The notes beneath the pieces were generated by a model. The model was not told the DNA's origin. It ran no database searches and worked only from the letters and a program-made list of their open reading frames with translations. A DNA stretch of 64,000 nucleotides from Kistimonas asteriae (lineage in GTDB: Bacteria > Pseudomonadota > Gammaproteobacteria > Pseudomonadales > Endozoicomonadaceae). Shown piece by piece: positions 9,768 through 19,113 of this stretch. The stretch is taken from positions 1-64,000 of the forward strand of contig NZ_JAEVHF010000007.1 of assembly GCF_018263925.1 (NCBI RefSeq), given 5' to 3'. The stretch's first letter is position 1, and every line of letters begins with the position of its first letter. The translations under genes and the position numbers were made by a program.

Positions 9768-9794
9768 CACCAATAACACGGGATTGATCTTCCA

Positions 9795-10220
9795 ATGCTT
9801 TATTTGTGGATTAAAGCGTTTCACATCATCAGCATGGTCTGCTGGTTTGCGGGCCTGTTTTATCTGCCGCGCCTCTATGTCTACCACGCGATGAGCAGTG
9901 ACAGCATCAGCATTGAGCGTTTCAAGGTAATGGAACGAAAGCTCTACCGCGGCATTACCACGCCCTCCATGATCCTGACCCTGATCTTCGGCCTCTGGCT
10001 GCTGCACATGCAGCCGCTCCTGCTCAAGCAGGGCTGGTTCCATGCCAAGCTGGCACTGATCGTCCTGCTGCTGGGCTACCACCATGCCTGCGGCCGGCTA
10101 TTGAAAGTCTTTGCCAACGATGCCAACACCCGTAGCCATACGTTCTACCGCTTTTTTAATGAGTTTCCGGTGCTACTGTTGCTTGGTATAGTGATATTGG
10201 TTGTTGTGCGACCATTCTGA
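9795..10220 (+). CDS. hemJ: Protoporphyrinogen IX oxidase HemJ
   Basis: A 141-residue inner-membrane protein with four predicted helices, matching HemJ, the haem-pathway enzyme that oxidises protoporphyrinogen IX in bacteria lacking HemG/HemY. Conserved His10 (LWIKAFHII) and Lys85 (WFHAK) correspond to the essential histidine and lysine of the family. In Pseudomonas hemJ is also close to argC. It lies 27 bases after the ClC gene on the same strand. Confidence 0.93.
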   Translation: MLYLWIKAFHIISMVCWFAGLFYLPRLYVYHAMSSDSISIERFKVMERKLYRGITTPSMILTLIFGLWLLHMQPLLLKQGWFHAKLALIVLLLGYHHACGRLLKVFANDANTRSHTFYRFFNEFPVLLLLGIVILVVVRPF

Positions 10221-10274
10221 CACCCGGGTCAATAACCATAAAAACAACCATAATCAGGGCAAGGATTGCACCGT

Positions 10275-11081
10275 ATGGATACCACACTGTACAAAGTCGT
10301 CTTTGAAGGACAGACACATTCCGATCAACACACGGAACAGGTCAAACAAAATTTTACGGACCTGTTCCAAGCCGAGCCGCCACAAATAGAACGGCTGTTT
10401 TCCGGACAGCCCATCATTGTCCGGAAAAACCTGAGACAACAGGAAGCCAGGCAGTATGAGGAAGCGATTACTCGAGCGGGTGCCGTCTGCCGTATTTTGA
10501 TTCAGAAACCGGTATACACTGCCACGGTTCTGGATACCCTTCAGGAAATCCCCCCCTGGGAAACAGAACAGCCAGACGCTCCCACGACCATTGACGCTTT
10601 TTCATCGAAAGGCCGCCTTGGGCGCGCTCACTTTATAACCTATACCTCGCTCTGTGTTTTACTGGCCGCTGTTCTGTCGTCGACGGCATGGGTCCTGACA
10701 ACGGGAGCAACACCCGTCATCCCGAAGGGCGCAGCCATCATAACGACAATATCAGCCTGCCTGCTTGCGATACTGGCCAGTATTCCACTGCAAATACGCC
10801 GACTCCACGATCTTGGCCACACTGGCTGGTTGAGCCTGATCAGTCTGACACCACTGACGAACATTCCCTTTCTCTGCTACATCGCTCTGCGCCCCGGTAA
10901 CCGGGGAGCTACCCCATACGGCAACACCACAGAGCCACCCTCCATGGTGGTTAACCTGCTGGCGATTGTGTTACCACTCTTATTTGTCATAGCGTCCGTG
11001 CTAACCCTTATGGCAAACTTCAGCGACGTACAAACATGGCTGCAACAGGCATTTGGTCTGTTAGCCCCACCACCACAATAA
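10275..11081 (+). CDS. DUF805 family membrane protein with N-terminal extension
   Basis: A 268-residue protein. The N-terminal 85 residues are soluble (MDTTLYKVVFEGQ, resembling the small SPOR-like/ribosomal-type fold seen before DUF805 in some gammaproteobacteria). From about residue 112 a DUF805 domain with four hydrophobic helices follows; its family hallmark LRRLHDLGHTGW appears here as IRRLHDLGHTGWLSL. Function unknown. ATG 10275 is preferred over TTG 10266, because the TTG adds only MHR and has no better Shine-Dalgarno. Confidence 0.8.
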   Translation: MDTTLYKVVFEGQTHSDQHTEQVKQNFTDLFQAEPPQIERLFSGQPIIVRKNLRQQEARQYEEAITRAGAVCRILIQKPVYTATVLDTLQEIPPWETEQPDAPTTIDAFSSKGRLGRAHFITYTSLCVLLAAVLSSTAWVLTTGATPVIPKGAAIITTISACLLAILASIPLQIRRLHDLGHTGWLSLISLTPLTNIPFLCYIALRPGNRGATPYGNTTEPPSMVVNLLAIVLPLLFVIASVLTLMANFSDVQTWLQQAFGLLAPPPQ

Positions 11082-11142
11082 AAAACACGGCGATCAGTCT
11101 CTGCTCGCTGGGAAAACAACATAATCCTGAGGGAGCAGAATC

Positions 11143-11925
11143 ATGAAAGGACGAGTACTTATTACAGGTGCATCCACCGGTATCGGTGAAGCCATGTGCC
11201 ATTATCTGGCCAAACAGAAACACGATCTGGTACTAGTCGCCCGCAATGGCGAACGCCTCCAGACACTGGCCAAGACACTCTCCGAGCAGTTTGGTGTCAC
11301 CGTCACGCCCTGCCCGATGGATCTTGCTGTGAATGGCGCCGCACTATCCCTGCACGAATGGTGCAAATCCCAAGGACTGATTATTGATATTCTGATCAAT
11401 AACGCCGGCGTCGGCACCCGCGGCGACTGGATCAGTACCGACTTTGACGACGAATATCGTTTGATTCAGCTCAACATCGTTACCCTGGCCGAACTGTGCA
11501 AACTGTTTGCCCGGGATATGGCAGAACGCAAACAGGGCTGGATTCTCAACGTCGCCTCCATTGCCGGATTCCAGGCCGGCCCCTGGATGAGCAACTATTA
11601 CGCCTCAAAAGCCTATGTCCTCAGCCTGTCCGAAGGGCTCGGACATGAATTGAAAGCCCATGGTATTACCGTTACAGCGCTCTGCCCCGGCCCAGTCAAA
11701 ACCCCGTTCTTTGAAAATGCCGGCATTCCCCAGGAAAAAATCTTTGCCAACCCCGCCACCATGACCGCAGAAGCGGTTGCTGCTGCAGGCATTGAGGGGT
11801 TACGCAATGGCAAGCGCGTTGTCATTCCCGGATTTATCAACAAAATGATTGCCCAAAGCGGCAGGGTATCACCCAGAAATATGCAAACAGCCGTTAGCGG
11901 CTGGCTTAACCAACACAGTATTTGA
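11143..11925 (+). CDS. Short-chain dehydrogenase/reductase
   Basis: A 260-residue classical SDR with the cofactor motif TGASTGIGEA near the N-terminus, the NNAGVG motif, and the catalytic YYASKAY (Tyr-x3-Lys) preceded by the active-site serine in NVASIAG. The arginine after the first strand (VARN) suggests NADP(H) preference. It resembles the YqjQ/DltE-like SDRs that act on acyl chains or small carbonyls; the substrate cannot be told. A GAGGGAG ribosome-binding site supports the start. It is followed by a 61-codon gene and the HIT gene on the same strand. Confidence 0.9.
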   Translation: MKGRVLITGASTGIGEAMCHYLAKQKHDLVLVARNGERLQTLAKTLSEQFGVTVTPCPMDLAVNGAALSLHEWCKSQGLIIDILINNAGVGTRGDWISTDFDDEYRLIQLNIVTLAELCKLFARDMAERKQGWILNVASIAGFQAGPWMSNYYASKAYVLSLSEGLGHELKAHGITVTALCPGPVKTPFFENAGIPQEKIFANPATMTAEAVAAAGIEGLRNGKRVVIPGFINKMIAQSGRVSPRNMQTAVSGWLNQHSI

Positions 11926-11957
11926 TTACATGCGCGTTAAACGACGGTGAATACCCG

Positions 11958-12143
11958 ATGTCGCTCTCATTGCATAACTACAATATTGTCCGGGTCAGTG
12001 ACGGCAAGCAGATCACCAACTGCACCATTGTGCGCATGTGTCATGCGCACGTGATCGTGAAATACGAAGGGCGAAAATACAAACTCCCCTACAACCTGAT
12101 AGACAAGGTGGTTGGTCACGAACTGCTGATGCCGGAGGAATAA
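11958..12143 (+). CDS. Small conserved-type hypothetical protein
   Basis: A 61-residue protein starting MSLSLHNYNIVRVSDGKQ. It is mostly beta-strand in pattern, with a basic middle (KYEGRKYKLPYNLIDKVVG), so a small barrel or Hfq/SH3-like fold is possible but not shown. The frame is open from TTG 11922, which would overlap the SDR stop; ATG 11958 is preferred. I do not recognise the family. It sits between the SDR and HIT genes in one orientation and may be co-transcribed with them. Confidence 0.55.
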   Translation: MSLSLHNYNIVRVSDGKQITNCTIVRMCHAHVIVKYEGRKYKLPYNLIDKVVGHELLMPEE

Positions 12144-12171
12144 CGGCGCTCACAATTAACTGGAGTCCTCC

Positions 12172-12519
12172 ATGAGTACAGACTGTCTGTTCTGCCGAAT
12201 CATTGCCGGGGACACTCCGGCGGAAAAAGTCTATGAAGACGGCGATGTGATTGCGTTCCGGGATATTTTCCCGGCTGCACCGACCCATTGCCTGATCATT
12301 CCGCGAAAACACATCAGCACCCTGAACGATGCCAACGACAGCGATACACAGGTACTGGGGAAACTGATGCTAACCGCGAGCCGGCTGGCGAAAGAGGCAG
12401 GTATCGACGAAAGTGGTTACCGGGTGGTCATGAACTGTAACCGGGGCGCAGGGCAGAGTGTCTTCCATATCCACCTGCATCTGCTGGGCGGCCGCCAGAT
12501 GAAATGGCCGCCCGGCTGA
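12172..12519 (+). CDS. HIT family purine nucleoside phosphoramidase (HinT-like)
   Basis: A 115-residue histidine-triad protein of the HinT class, which hydrolyses AMP-lysine and related phosphoramidates. The C-terminal HIHLHLL is the HxHxHxx triad, followed by GGRQMKWPPG as in other bacterial HinT proteins. CIFC-like CLFCRIIAG starts the fold. Length is typical. GGAGTCC just upstream serves as ribosome-binding site. It converges with the osmC-family gene; no strong terminator lies in the 19-base gap. Confidence 0.93.
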   Translation: MSTDCLFCRIIAGDTPAEKVYEDGDVIAFRDIFPAAPTHCLIIPRKHISTLNDANDSDTQVLGKLMLTASRLAKEAGIDESGYRVVMNCNRGAGQSVFHIHLHLLGGRQMKWPPG

Positions 12520-12538
12520 GCAACAGGCAAGACGGTGA

Positions 12539-12958
12539 TCAGATTTCCTGTACGTCAAAACTGTGCGTGATTTCCACACCCGCCTTACCCAGCATAATGG
12601 ACGCTGAGCAATATTTGTCAGCCGACAGCGCTACCGCACGGCTGACATGGGTTTCCTTCAGGTCACGCCCCTTGACGACAAAGTGCAGGTGAATTTTGGT
12701 AAAAATGGCAGGCACAGCATCCGCACGTTCTGCGTCGATCTCCACATGGCAGCTGATCACATCCTGACGGGACTTCTGGAGTGTGCTGACCACATCAATG
12801 GATGAACAGCCACCCACCCCTTGCAGAATCATCTCCATCGGGCTGGGGCCGAGGTTATTTCCTCCGTGCTGCTCCGACGCATCCATCACGACAGAATGTC
12901 CACTCTGGGTTTCACCGACAAACCGAAAACCGTCTACCCACTTTACTTGTGCTTTCAT
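12539..12958 (-). CDS. OsmC family protein (YhfA-like)
   Basis: A 139-residue OsmC/Ohr-fold protein. The first cysteine is in GVGGCSSIDVV and the second in SADKYCSASIML, the pair used for peroxide reduction in this fold. The variant matches the YhfA branch, which in E. coli and Pseudomonas lies divergent to crp/vfr, as it does here. The true function of this branch is not established. It shares a 335-base divergent region with vfr that contains a CRP-like site. Confidence 0.9.
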   Translation of the reverse strand: MKAQVKWVDGFRFVGETQSGHSVVMDASEQHGGNNLGPSPMEMILQGVGGCSSIDVVSTLQKSRQDVISCHVEIDAERADAVPAIFTKIHLHFVVKGRDLKETHVSRAVALSADKYCSASIMLGKAGVEITHSFDVQEI

Positions 12959-12993
12959 TCGCGTTATTACCTGTACTCACTGTCCGGCGGGTG

Positions 12994-13019
12994 TGATGCA
13001 GCTTATATGGTCTGCATCA
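12994..13019. repeat. inverted repeat in the osmC/vfr divergent region
   Basis: TGATGCAG (12994-13001) and CTGCATCA (13012-13019) are perfect inverted arms around a ten-base centre. The site lies 36 bases before the osmC-family start and could be an operator or a leader hairpin. A second small palindrome, GGGTGCACACCC, follows at about 13026-13037. Confidence 0.4.
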
Positions 13020-13094
13020 TCAAGAGGGGTGCACACCCGCACGTTGCTCTTTTTACTCCAGTATCCTGACCACCTGCGGATCACGTAAATAGTT

Positions 13095-13110
13095 TGTGAC
13101 CTGCCTCGCA
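13095..13110. promoter_or_regulatory. candidate CRP/Vfr binding site
   Basis: TGTGA-N6-TCGCA is a 9-of-10 match to the CRP consensus TGTGA-N6-TCACA. It lies 185 bases upstream of the vfr start in the region shared with the divergent osmC-family gene, so it could serve autoregulation of vfr, control of osmC, or both. Confidence 0.5.
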
Positions 13111-13293
13111 GACCTGGCGGTTGTGAACCCGTAGAGTGGAGGCACTGGCATGGATGTCGCAGATGGTACTTGAAATCACGGTGCCCTGATACTGATAACA
13201 ACATCGGCCCGTCGGCCGCAGGGAAGTGGCATTGAATGTCGCACGCTGTCGCAGCTGGCCGTTTCGCCGACCATCAACGGGTGCCGGAAACCT

Positions 13294-13935
13294 ATGGTAG
13301 TACTTGCACAGTCCCGACAGTTGACGGAAAAGGAGCGTTTTCTAACGCACTGCCACCGTCACCGCTACAAAGCTAAGAACAACATCATCTGCGCCGGCGA
13401 CCCGGCCGACACGCTTTACTACATTGTTGAAGGATCCGTCACCGTCTTTGTGGAAGACGACGAAGGTCGAGAAATTATCATTACCTACCTGAACGCCGGC
13501 GATTTCTTTGGCGAACTGGGTTTATTTCTGAATAATGAAACCAGTGTCCGCAGCGCCTGGGTCAAGGCGCGAACGGTCTGTGAAATCGCCGAAATCAGTT
13601 ACACTCGGGTACGTGAGTTAAGCAAGGAAATGCCCGGCATCCTGTTTGATATCAGCACCCAGATTGCCGCACGGCTCAAGCAAACCACCCGCAAAGTCAG
13701 TGACCTCGCCTTCCTGGATGTGACCGGACGTGTCGCCCGAACCCTGCTAGATCTCTGCCAGCAACCTGATGCGATGACACACCCTGACGGCATGCAGATC
13801 CGTATCACCCGTCAGGAAATCGGCCGTATCGTCGGCTGCTCCCGGGAAATGGTGGGACGGGTACTGAAAAACCTGGAAGACCAGGAACTGGTCTCCGTGA
13901 AAGGCAAAACCATGGTGGTCTTTGGTACTCGCTAA
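13294..13935 (+). CDS. vfr: cAMP-activated global regulator Vfr/CRP
   Basis: A 213-residue CRP-family transcription factor, clearly the Vfr type. The cAMP pocket is seen in [10 protein letters not shown] and [11 protein letters not shown]; the dimer helix ([20 protein letters not shown]) and the DNA-reading helix ([19 protein letters not shown]) are near-identical to Pseudomonas Vfr. It should bind TGTGA-type sites when loaded with cAMP. Neighbours osmC-family and trpCDG are the same as in Pseudomonas. A strong terminator follows. ATG 13294 is the first possible start and gives the family length. Confidence 0.95.
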   Translation: MVVLAQSRQLTEKERFLTHCHRHRYKAKNNIICAGDPADTLYYIVEGSVTVFVEDDEGREIIITYLNAGDFFGELGLFLNNETSVRSAWVKARTVCEIAEISYTRVRELSKEMPGILFDISTQIAARLKQTTRKVSDLAFLDVTGRVARTLLDLCQQPDAMTHPDGMQIRITRQEIGRIVGCSREMVGRVLKNLEDQELVSVKGKTMVVFGTR

Positions 13936-13951
13936 GCAGTGATCAAACCGC

Positions 13952-13985
13952 CATAAAAAAAGCCGGCACATTGCCGGCTTTTTCG
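13952..13985. terminator. bidirectional terminator between vfr and the SulP gene
   Basis: Stem AGCCGGCA (13961-13968) and TGCCGGCT (13972-13979) with a three-base loop, an A7 run on the left and a T5 run on the right. It can stop vfr (+) and the SulP transporter gene (-), whose stop codon lies at the right flank. Confidence 0.88.
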
Positions 13986-13987
13986 CA

Positions 13988-15523
13988 TTAACCCAACTTA
14001 TCGCTGGCGACATGGTAATGCGGATCTTCCATCACATTCACTTCCACCAGATCCTGCGCACGGCTCAGCAGAGAGCGGCACTCCTCCGTCAAATGGCGAA
14101 GATGAATCTTCTTACCTGCCTTGGTATAACGCTCAGCCAGTGTATCAATAGCTTCCAGCCCCGAATGATCGCAAACCCGTGAATAACGGAAATCGACAAT
14201 GACATCTTCAGGGTCGCCCTTGGCATCAAACAGCGCCATGAAATGGCTGACAGAGCCAAAGAACAGCGGACCATGCAATTCATAGACTTTGCTGCCTGCC
14301 TCATTCATACGCATATCCACACTGATGTGTTTGGCATGCTCCCAGGCAAAGACCAACGCAGAAACAATCACACCGACAATGACAGCCATCGCCAGGTCAG
14401 TCCATACCGTTACGGCAGATACCAGAATCAGAACAAAGGCATCACTGACCGGAATCTTGTTGAGAATGCGCAGGCTACTCCATTCAAAGGTGCCGATCAC
14501 CACCATGAACATCACGCCAGTCAGGGCTGCCAGGGGAATCTGCTCAATCAGGGATGAGGCAAACAGGATGAACACCAGCAGCATCAACGCTGCGACAAGA
14601 CCAGACAAGCGCCCTCTGCCACCGGAATTCACATTAATCATGCTCTGGCCGATCATGGCACAGCCACCCATGCCGCCGAAGAAACCGGTCACAGTATTCG
14701 CAACGCCCTGTGCGACACATTCTCGGTTATTCTGCCCGGTGGTATCAGTCAGCTCATCAATCACGCTGACCGTTAACAGTGACTCAATCAGGCCAATGGC
14801 CGCCAGAATCACTGCATAAGGGAAAATAATTTCCAGTGTTTCCCAGGTCATGGGCACCGAAGGCAGTGAGAAACTCGGCAAGCCGCCAGCAATGGAGGCC
14901 ACATCACCAACGGTTCGGGTATCCAGGTTAAAACCAATCACCAGCAGGGATACACCCACAATCGCGGCCAGGGATGACGGTACAGCTTTGGTCAGACGCG
15001 GCAGAAGTACAATAATAGCCATGGTCAGAGCCACCAGCCCCAGCATCAGGTAAAGCGGCTCACCACTGAGCCAGGCCTTGACGCCATCCGCCCCAACGAT
15101 CTTGAACTGTTCCAGCTGGGCAAGGAAGATCACAATCGCCAGGCCGTTCACAAAACCGAGCATCACCGGATGGGGTACCAGCCGGATAAATTTCCCCAGC
15201 TTGAACACGCCCGCCAGCATCTGCAGAATCCCCATGAGCACCACCGTTGCAAACAGGTATTGCTCCCCATGGGTTGCCACTAGCGACACCATCACCACCG
15301 CCAGCGCACCGGTCGCACCGGAAATCATTCCGGGACGTCCACCGATGGCGGAGGTAATCAGTCCCACTATAAAGGCGGCATAAAGTCCGGTGAGCGGACC
15401 AACACCCGCCACAAAGGCAAAGGCAACAGCCTCAGGAACCAGCGCGAGTGACACCGTCAGACCTGACAATATATCGTTCTTGTACCGGGAAAATCGCTCG
15501 AGCTTAGTAAAAGTCATAGGCAC
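13988..15523 (-). CDS. SulP family anion transporter with STAS domain
   Basis: A 511-residue inner-membrane transporter. About ten to twelve helices cover residues 15-390, and a C-terminal STAS domain covers about 400-500 ([21 protein letters not shown]). The start [22 protein letters not shown] is the typical first half of SulP. Substrates in the family include sulfate and bicarbonate; the sequence alone does not settle which. Its first codons (MPMTF) allow a start two residues later. It stands alone on this strand after the vfr terminator. Confidence 0.92.
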   Translation of the reverse strand: MPMTFTKLERFSRYKNDILSGLTVSLALVPEAVAFAFVAGVGPLTGLYAAFIVGLITSAIGGRPGMISGATGALAVVMVSLVATHGEQYLFATVVLMGILQMLAGVFKLGKFIRLVPHPVMLGFVNGLAIVIFLAQLEQFKIVGADGVKAWLSGEPLYLMLGLVALTMAIIVLLPRLTKAVPSSLAAIVGVSLLVIGFNLDTRTVGDVASIAGGLPSFSLPSVPMTWETLEIIFPYAVILAAIGLIESLLTVSVIDELTDTTGQNNRECVAQGVANTVTGFFGGMGGCAMIGQSMINVNSGGRGRLSGLVAALMLLVFILFASSLIEQIPLAALTGVMFMVVIGTFEWSSLRILNKIPVSDAFVLILVSAVTVWTDLAMAVIVGVIVSALVFAWEHAKHISVDMRMNEAGSKVYELHGPLFFGSVSHFMALFDAKGDPEDVIVDFRYSRVCDHSGLEAIDTLAERYTKAGKKIHLRHLTEECRSLLSRAQDLVEVNVMEDPHYHVASDKLG

Positions 15524-15645
15524 TCGTTATTGTTCAAGATTCGAAGGCAGGCATGTAAAAGGCGGCGAATCATACCAGAACCTGCCCTTTTCTCAAAAAC
15601 CGTTAGACTGATAGATATCTGGACACGCATGGCGAGGTAACGAGG

Positions 15646-16038
15646 TTGGCTACCTTCACACGCCTGTGGTTGCTGGTTCTTTTCTCTCAACTACTGACGG
15701 GCTGCATACATCCAATGAGCAAAAAAACAGAGTATTGTGTGGTAATGACCACCTGTCCAACCCAGCTGGAGGCTGATACCCACGCAAGGGCAATCATTGA
15801 GAAAGGGTTGGGCGCCTGTGTCCAGACTAGCCAGATACAAAGCCATTACCAGTGGGAAGGCAAAGTTCAGACTGAAAATGAGATCTTGATGCGGATCAAA
15901 ACTACCTGCGCGAAATATTCTAATCTGGAAGCCTACTTCGTGGCGGAACACAGCTATGAAGTCCCCCAGATCATCCAGCTGCCGATTACCGCTGGATTGA
16001 CCGATTATCTGGATTGGGTCAAAAAAGAAACGAAATAA
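15646..16038 (+). CDS. cutA: CutA-type divalent-cation tolerance protein, possible lipoprotein form
   Basis: The core from residue 24 (MSKKTEYCVVMTTCPTQ) to the end is a 107-residue CutA trimer protein with the usual C-terminal LDWVKKET. The frame stays open upstream to a TTG at 15646 with a GAGG nine bases before it. The added residues form a basic start, a hydrophobic core and the lipobox LTGC (cysteine 20). The internal ATG at 15715 has no comparable ribosome-binding site. If TTG is used, the protein would be a membrane lipoprotein, unlike cytoplasmic CutA. The function of CutA is not settled; a copper-tolerance role is historical. Not related to the choline cut genes. Confidence 0.8.
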   Translation: MATFTRLWLLVLFSQLLTGCIHPMSKKTEYCVVMTTCPTQLEADTHARAIIEKGLGACVQTSQIQSHYQWEGKVQTENEILMRIKTTCAKYSNLEAYFVAEHSYEVPQIIQLPITAGLTDYLDWVKKETK

Positions 16039-16040
16039 CA

Positions 16041-16081
16041 TAAAAAAGCCTGGCGGATATGCTCTCCGCCAGGCTTTTTTA
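16041..16081. terminator. bidirectional terminator between cutA and trpC
   Basis: Eleven-base perfect stem (16047-16057 with 16065-16075) with a seven-base loop, an A6 run on the left and T6 on the right. It serves cutA (+) and the trpGDC operon (-). Confidence 0.9.
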
Positions 16082-16101
16082 TGTGTTCAGAAAATGTCCA
16101 T

Positions 16102-16914
16102 CTAGTCGAGACAGGATGAGAACAGTTCCCTCAACATCTGACCAGGATCCGGCTGACGCATGAACGCCTCCCCCACCAGGAACCCATAAACCTTGCGCGC
16201 TATCATGGCTGAGACATCATCAGCAGTATGGATACCGCTCTCCGTCACCACCAGCCGGTCTTCCGGAATCTGTGCCAGCAGTTCATAGGTGGTGTCCAGT
16301 GACACCTCAAACGTATGCAGATTGCGGTTATTAATCCCAAGCAGGCGGTTATCCAGCGTCAACGACCGCTGCAATTCCTCGGCATTATGGACCTCCACCA
16401 GCACATCCATGCCCAGCGACTGGGCCAGATCATTAAGCCCGTGCATTGTCTCATCATCCAGAGACGCCGCTATCAGCAGGATGCAGTCCGCCCCAATCAC
16501 CCGCGCCTCATAGACCTGGTATGGATCCACAATGAAATCCTTACGAATCACCGGCAAGGAACAGGCGGCTCTGGCTTCCTGCAAATACGCATCGCTGCCC
16601 TGGAAAAAGTCCACATCCGTCAGCACGGAAAGACAGGCGGCGCCGGCCTGCTCATAGCTGACGGCGATCTCCGCCGGATGAAAATCCGCCCGAATCACGC
16701 CCTTACTCGGGGAGGCTTTCTTGATCTCGGCAATCACCGCCGCCTGCCCGGCATCAACCCGTTGCTGCATGGCCTGAACAAAGCCACGCACAGGACTGGC
16801 CGCCTGCGCGGCGTCCTTCAGGGCCTCGACCGGGCGAACCTGTCGGCGCTCCGCAATCTCTTCGTGCTTGCGGGCAATAATCTTGCGGAGAATAGTCGGG
16901 GTTGTCTCTGTCAT
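16102..16914 (-). CDS. trpC: Indole-3-glycerol phosphate synthase
   Basis: A 270-residue TIM-barrel enzyme that closes the ring of 1-(2-carboxyphenylamino)-deoxyribulose-phosphate to indole-glycerol phosphate in tryptophan synthesis. Motifs: [13 protein letters not shown] (substrate lysine), [29 protein letters not shown] (catalytic lysine) and LLGINNRNL. It is the monofunctional TrpC, not fused to TrpF. The frame is open 18 codons further upstream, but ATG 16914 begins the usual [12 protein letters not shown] and lies one base after the trpD stop, which fits the operon trpG-trpD-trpC. Confidence 0.96.
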   Translation of the reverse strand: MTETTPTILRKIIARKHEEIAERRQVRPVEALKDAAQAASPVRGFVQAMQQRVDAGQAAVIAEIKKASPSKGVIRADFHPAEIAVSYEQAGAACLSVLTDVDFFQGSDAYLQEARAACSLPVIRKDFIVDPYQVYEARVIGADCILLIAASLDDETMHGLNDLAQSLGMDVLVEVHNAEELQRSLTLDNRLLGINNRNLHTFEVSLDTTYELLAQIPEDRLVVTESGIHTADDVSAMIARKVYGFLVGEAFMRQPDPGQMLRELFSSCLD

Positions 16915-16915
16915 C

Positions 16916-17953
16916 TCAGGCCTCCCGGTATACCTGACTGAAACTGGCCAGTTCCTGCAACTTCTCAAGCGCCAACCCGGTCAGGATGGCATCCTGCGCC
17001 ATCTCCACACCCTGCTTGAGGGTTGCCGTGACATTTGCGGCATAGATCGCCGCCCCGGCATTCAGCGCAATCATATTGGCCGCTTTATCTGCAGATTCCC
17101 CTTCACGCTTACCCAGAGCATCACGAATCAACGCCAGTGAACCGGCGGAATCTTCAACACCCAAACCGATCAGGCTTTCACTCTTGATACCCAATTCCTC
17201 GGGATTGATGGCGTATTCCGTGACCTGGCCGTCTTTCAACTCCGCCACATAGGTTTCACTGGCGATACTGATTTCATCCAGCCCATCACGGGAATGCACC
17301 ACCAGAACATGATTACTGCCCAGACGGTTTAGCACTTCCGCCATGGGTCGGCAAAGCTCGCGGGAAAAGACACCAATCACCTGGTTGGGTACCCCGGCAG
17401 GATTGGTCATGGGCCCGAGGATATTCATGAACGTGCGAATACCCAGTTCCTTACGAGGACCAACCGCATATTTCATCGCCGCATGATGCATGGGCGCAAA
17501 CATAAAACCAATGCCGACCTCTTCGACACAGCGCGCCACCTGCTCAGAGGTCAGCTCAATATTCACACCAGCCGCCTGCAGCAGATCCGCACTGCCGGTA
17601 CTGCTGGAAACACCACGATTACCATGCTTGGCGACCTGCGCCCCGGCGGCTGCAGCCACAAAGGCCGATGCGGTGGACACATTAAATAAATTCGCGCCAT
17701 CACCGCCGGTACCGACGATATCAACCAGGTGCTCGCCCTTCACCGCGACTTTACTGGCCAGTTCCCGCATCACCAGGGTCGCGCCGGTAATTTCATCAAT
17801 ACTTTCGCTTTTCATGCGCAATCCCATCAGGAATGCGCCGATCTGAGCCTGGGTGGCTTCGCCGGTCATGATCTGCTTCATGACCGACACCATTTCATCC
17901 TGATCAAGATCGAGATGCTGAACCACCTTGCTGATTGCCTGCTTGATATCCAT
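16916..17953 (-). CDS. trpD: Anthranilate phosphoribosyltransferase
   Basis: A 345-residue enzyme that joins anthranilate to phosphoribosyl pyrophosphate. The PRPP-binding loop is [17 protein letters not shown], followed by [17 protein letters not shown]; both are intact. ATG 17953 ([10 protein letters not shown]) follows AGGAG about seven bases upstream and is preferred over an upstream in-frame start inside trpG. The gene lies 16 bases after the trpG stop and one base before the trpC start. Confidence 0.96.
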   Translation of the reverse strand: MDIKQAISKVVQHLDLDQDEMVSVMKQIMTGEATQAQIGAFLMGLRMKSESIDEITGATLVMRELASKVAVKGEHLVDIVGTGGDGANLFNVSTASAFVAAAAGAQVAKHGNRGVSSSTGSADLLQAAGVNIELTSEQVARCVEEVGIGFMFAPMHHAAMKYAVGPRKELGIRTFMNILGPMTNPAGVPNQVIGVFSRELCRPMAEVLNRLGSNHVLVVHSRDGLDEISIASETYVAELKDGQVTEYAINPEELGIKSESLIGLGVEDSAGSLALIRDALGKREGESADKAANMIALNAGAAIYAANVTATLKQGVEMAQDAILTGLALEKLQELASFSQVYREA

Positions 17954-17969
17954 TACACCCACTCCTGGC

Positions 17970-18554
17970 TCAGATTTGTTGTTTGAGGAAGTTGGCCAGC
18001 AATGCATGGCCCTGTTCGGTCATGATGGATTCGGGATGGAACTGCACCCCTTCAATGGCCAGTTCACGATGCCTGAGCCCCATGATTTCATCCATGCTGC
18101 CGTCTTCATTTTCGGTCCAGGCAGTGATTTCCAGGCAGTCCGGCAGCGTCTCAGCACTCACCACCAGCGAATGGTAACGGGTGACGGTCAGCGGATCGTC
18201 CAACCCGGTAAAGACACCTTTCCCCTCATGACGCACCGGGGATACCTTGCCATGCATCACCTGTTTCGCACGCACCACATCACCACCGAATACCTGCCCC
18301 ATGCTCTGGTGGCCAAGGCAGATACCCAACAGCGGGATACGTCCGGCAAAATGGCGGATGGTCTCCATGGAGATACCGGCTTCATTGGGTGTACAGGGTC
18401 CGGGGGATATCACGATATGGTCTGGCCACAGTTTTTCCAGCTCGCTGACGGTAATTTCATCATTGCGAAACACCTTTACGTCTGCGCCCAGTTCTCCCAA
18501 GTACTGGACAACGTTATAGGTGAAAGAATCGTAGTTATCGATCATTACGAGCAT
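17970..18554 (-). CDS. trpG: Anthranilate synthase glutamine amidotransferase subunit
   Basis: A 194-residue class I glutamine amidotransferase supplying ammonia to TrpE (and possibly PabB). Motifs: [11 protein letters not shown] at the start, the catalytic cysteine in [13 protein letters not shown], and the His/Glu pair in [14 protein letters not shown]. The start ATG 18554 (MLVMIDNYD) is the family start; a further open stretch upstream adds seven residues without support. It heads trpGDC. Its partner trpE is 6.3 kb away with unrelated genes between. No trp leader peptide rich in tryptophan codons was seen upstream. Confidence 0.96.
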   Translation of the reverse strand: MLVMIDNYDSFTYNVVQYLGELGADVKVFRNDEITVSELEKLWPDHIVISPGPCTPNEAGISMETIRHFAGRIPLLGICLGHQSMGQVFGGDVVRAKQVMHGKVSPVRHEGKGVFTGLDDPLTVTRYHSLVVSAETLPDCLEITAWTENEDGSMDEIMGLRHRELAIEGVQFHPESIMTEQGHALLANFLKQQI

Positions 18555-19113
18555 AAAGGCCTTCCGTTTAAACATTCACAGCCATACCGCAGAACCCATC
18601 TACCCGCACCATTGCAGCACAGAGACTGGGAACTGGCCTGAATCCTAACACATTTACCCGTATTTTCTCCTATCCAACAGAGGGTAGGAGTCACTGGTAG
18701 CCCAGAAGCCTTCCAATATAAAAAATCACTGAACTAGCGAAAAAACAGACTGATATACTGCCAATACAGACTGAGAACCCCTTACTACCAGTGCATCTAT
18801 CGAAACAGCAGCCACTATGAACAAACAGATCCGTCAGTGCCCAGAAAATACTCTAAACATGAGGGTTTATCCCCTTAATTGTATGACAACAACGTAAACA
18901 ATCATTTACCTGCCTCCACCTAGTTATTGTTATTAATTCTGACCCAATAGATAGCAAATTTATTACAACCATGTGCAGAATATTAAATTTAGAAACTGCT
19001 GCATTAAGAATTCATATTTTCTCACTCTTCGCCAAAGGGCCAAAGTCTAGCGAAACGAGAGAAAAATTAAAAATATATCAACCCACTAAAGCTTAACTAT
19101 GAAGGAAACTGTA
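18555..19113. other. AT-rich non-coding region upstream of trpG and the Fic-like gene
   Basis: About 560 bases between the divergent trpG and Fic-like genes, turning markedly AT-rich from about 18,690 rightwards. The left part should hold the trpG promoter; the right part looks like the edge of a transferred segment. No tRNA, insertion sequence ends or attachment-site duplication was recognised. Confidence 0.4.

Noticed and set aside
15646-16038. link of this CutA to the choline cut genes
   Set aside because: The name is shared by accident; this is the CutA divalent-cation family and lies 29 kb from the choline locus.
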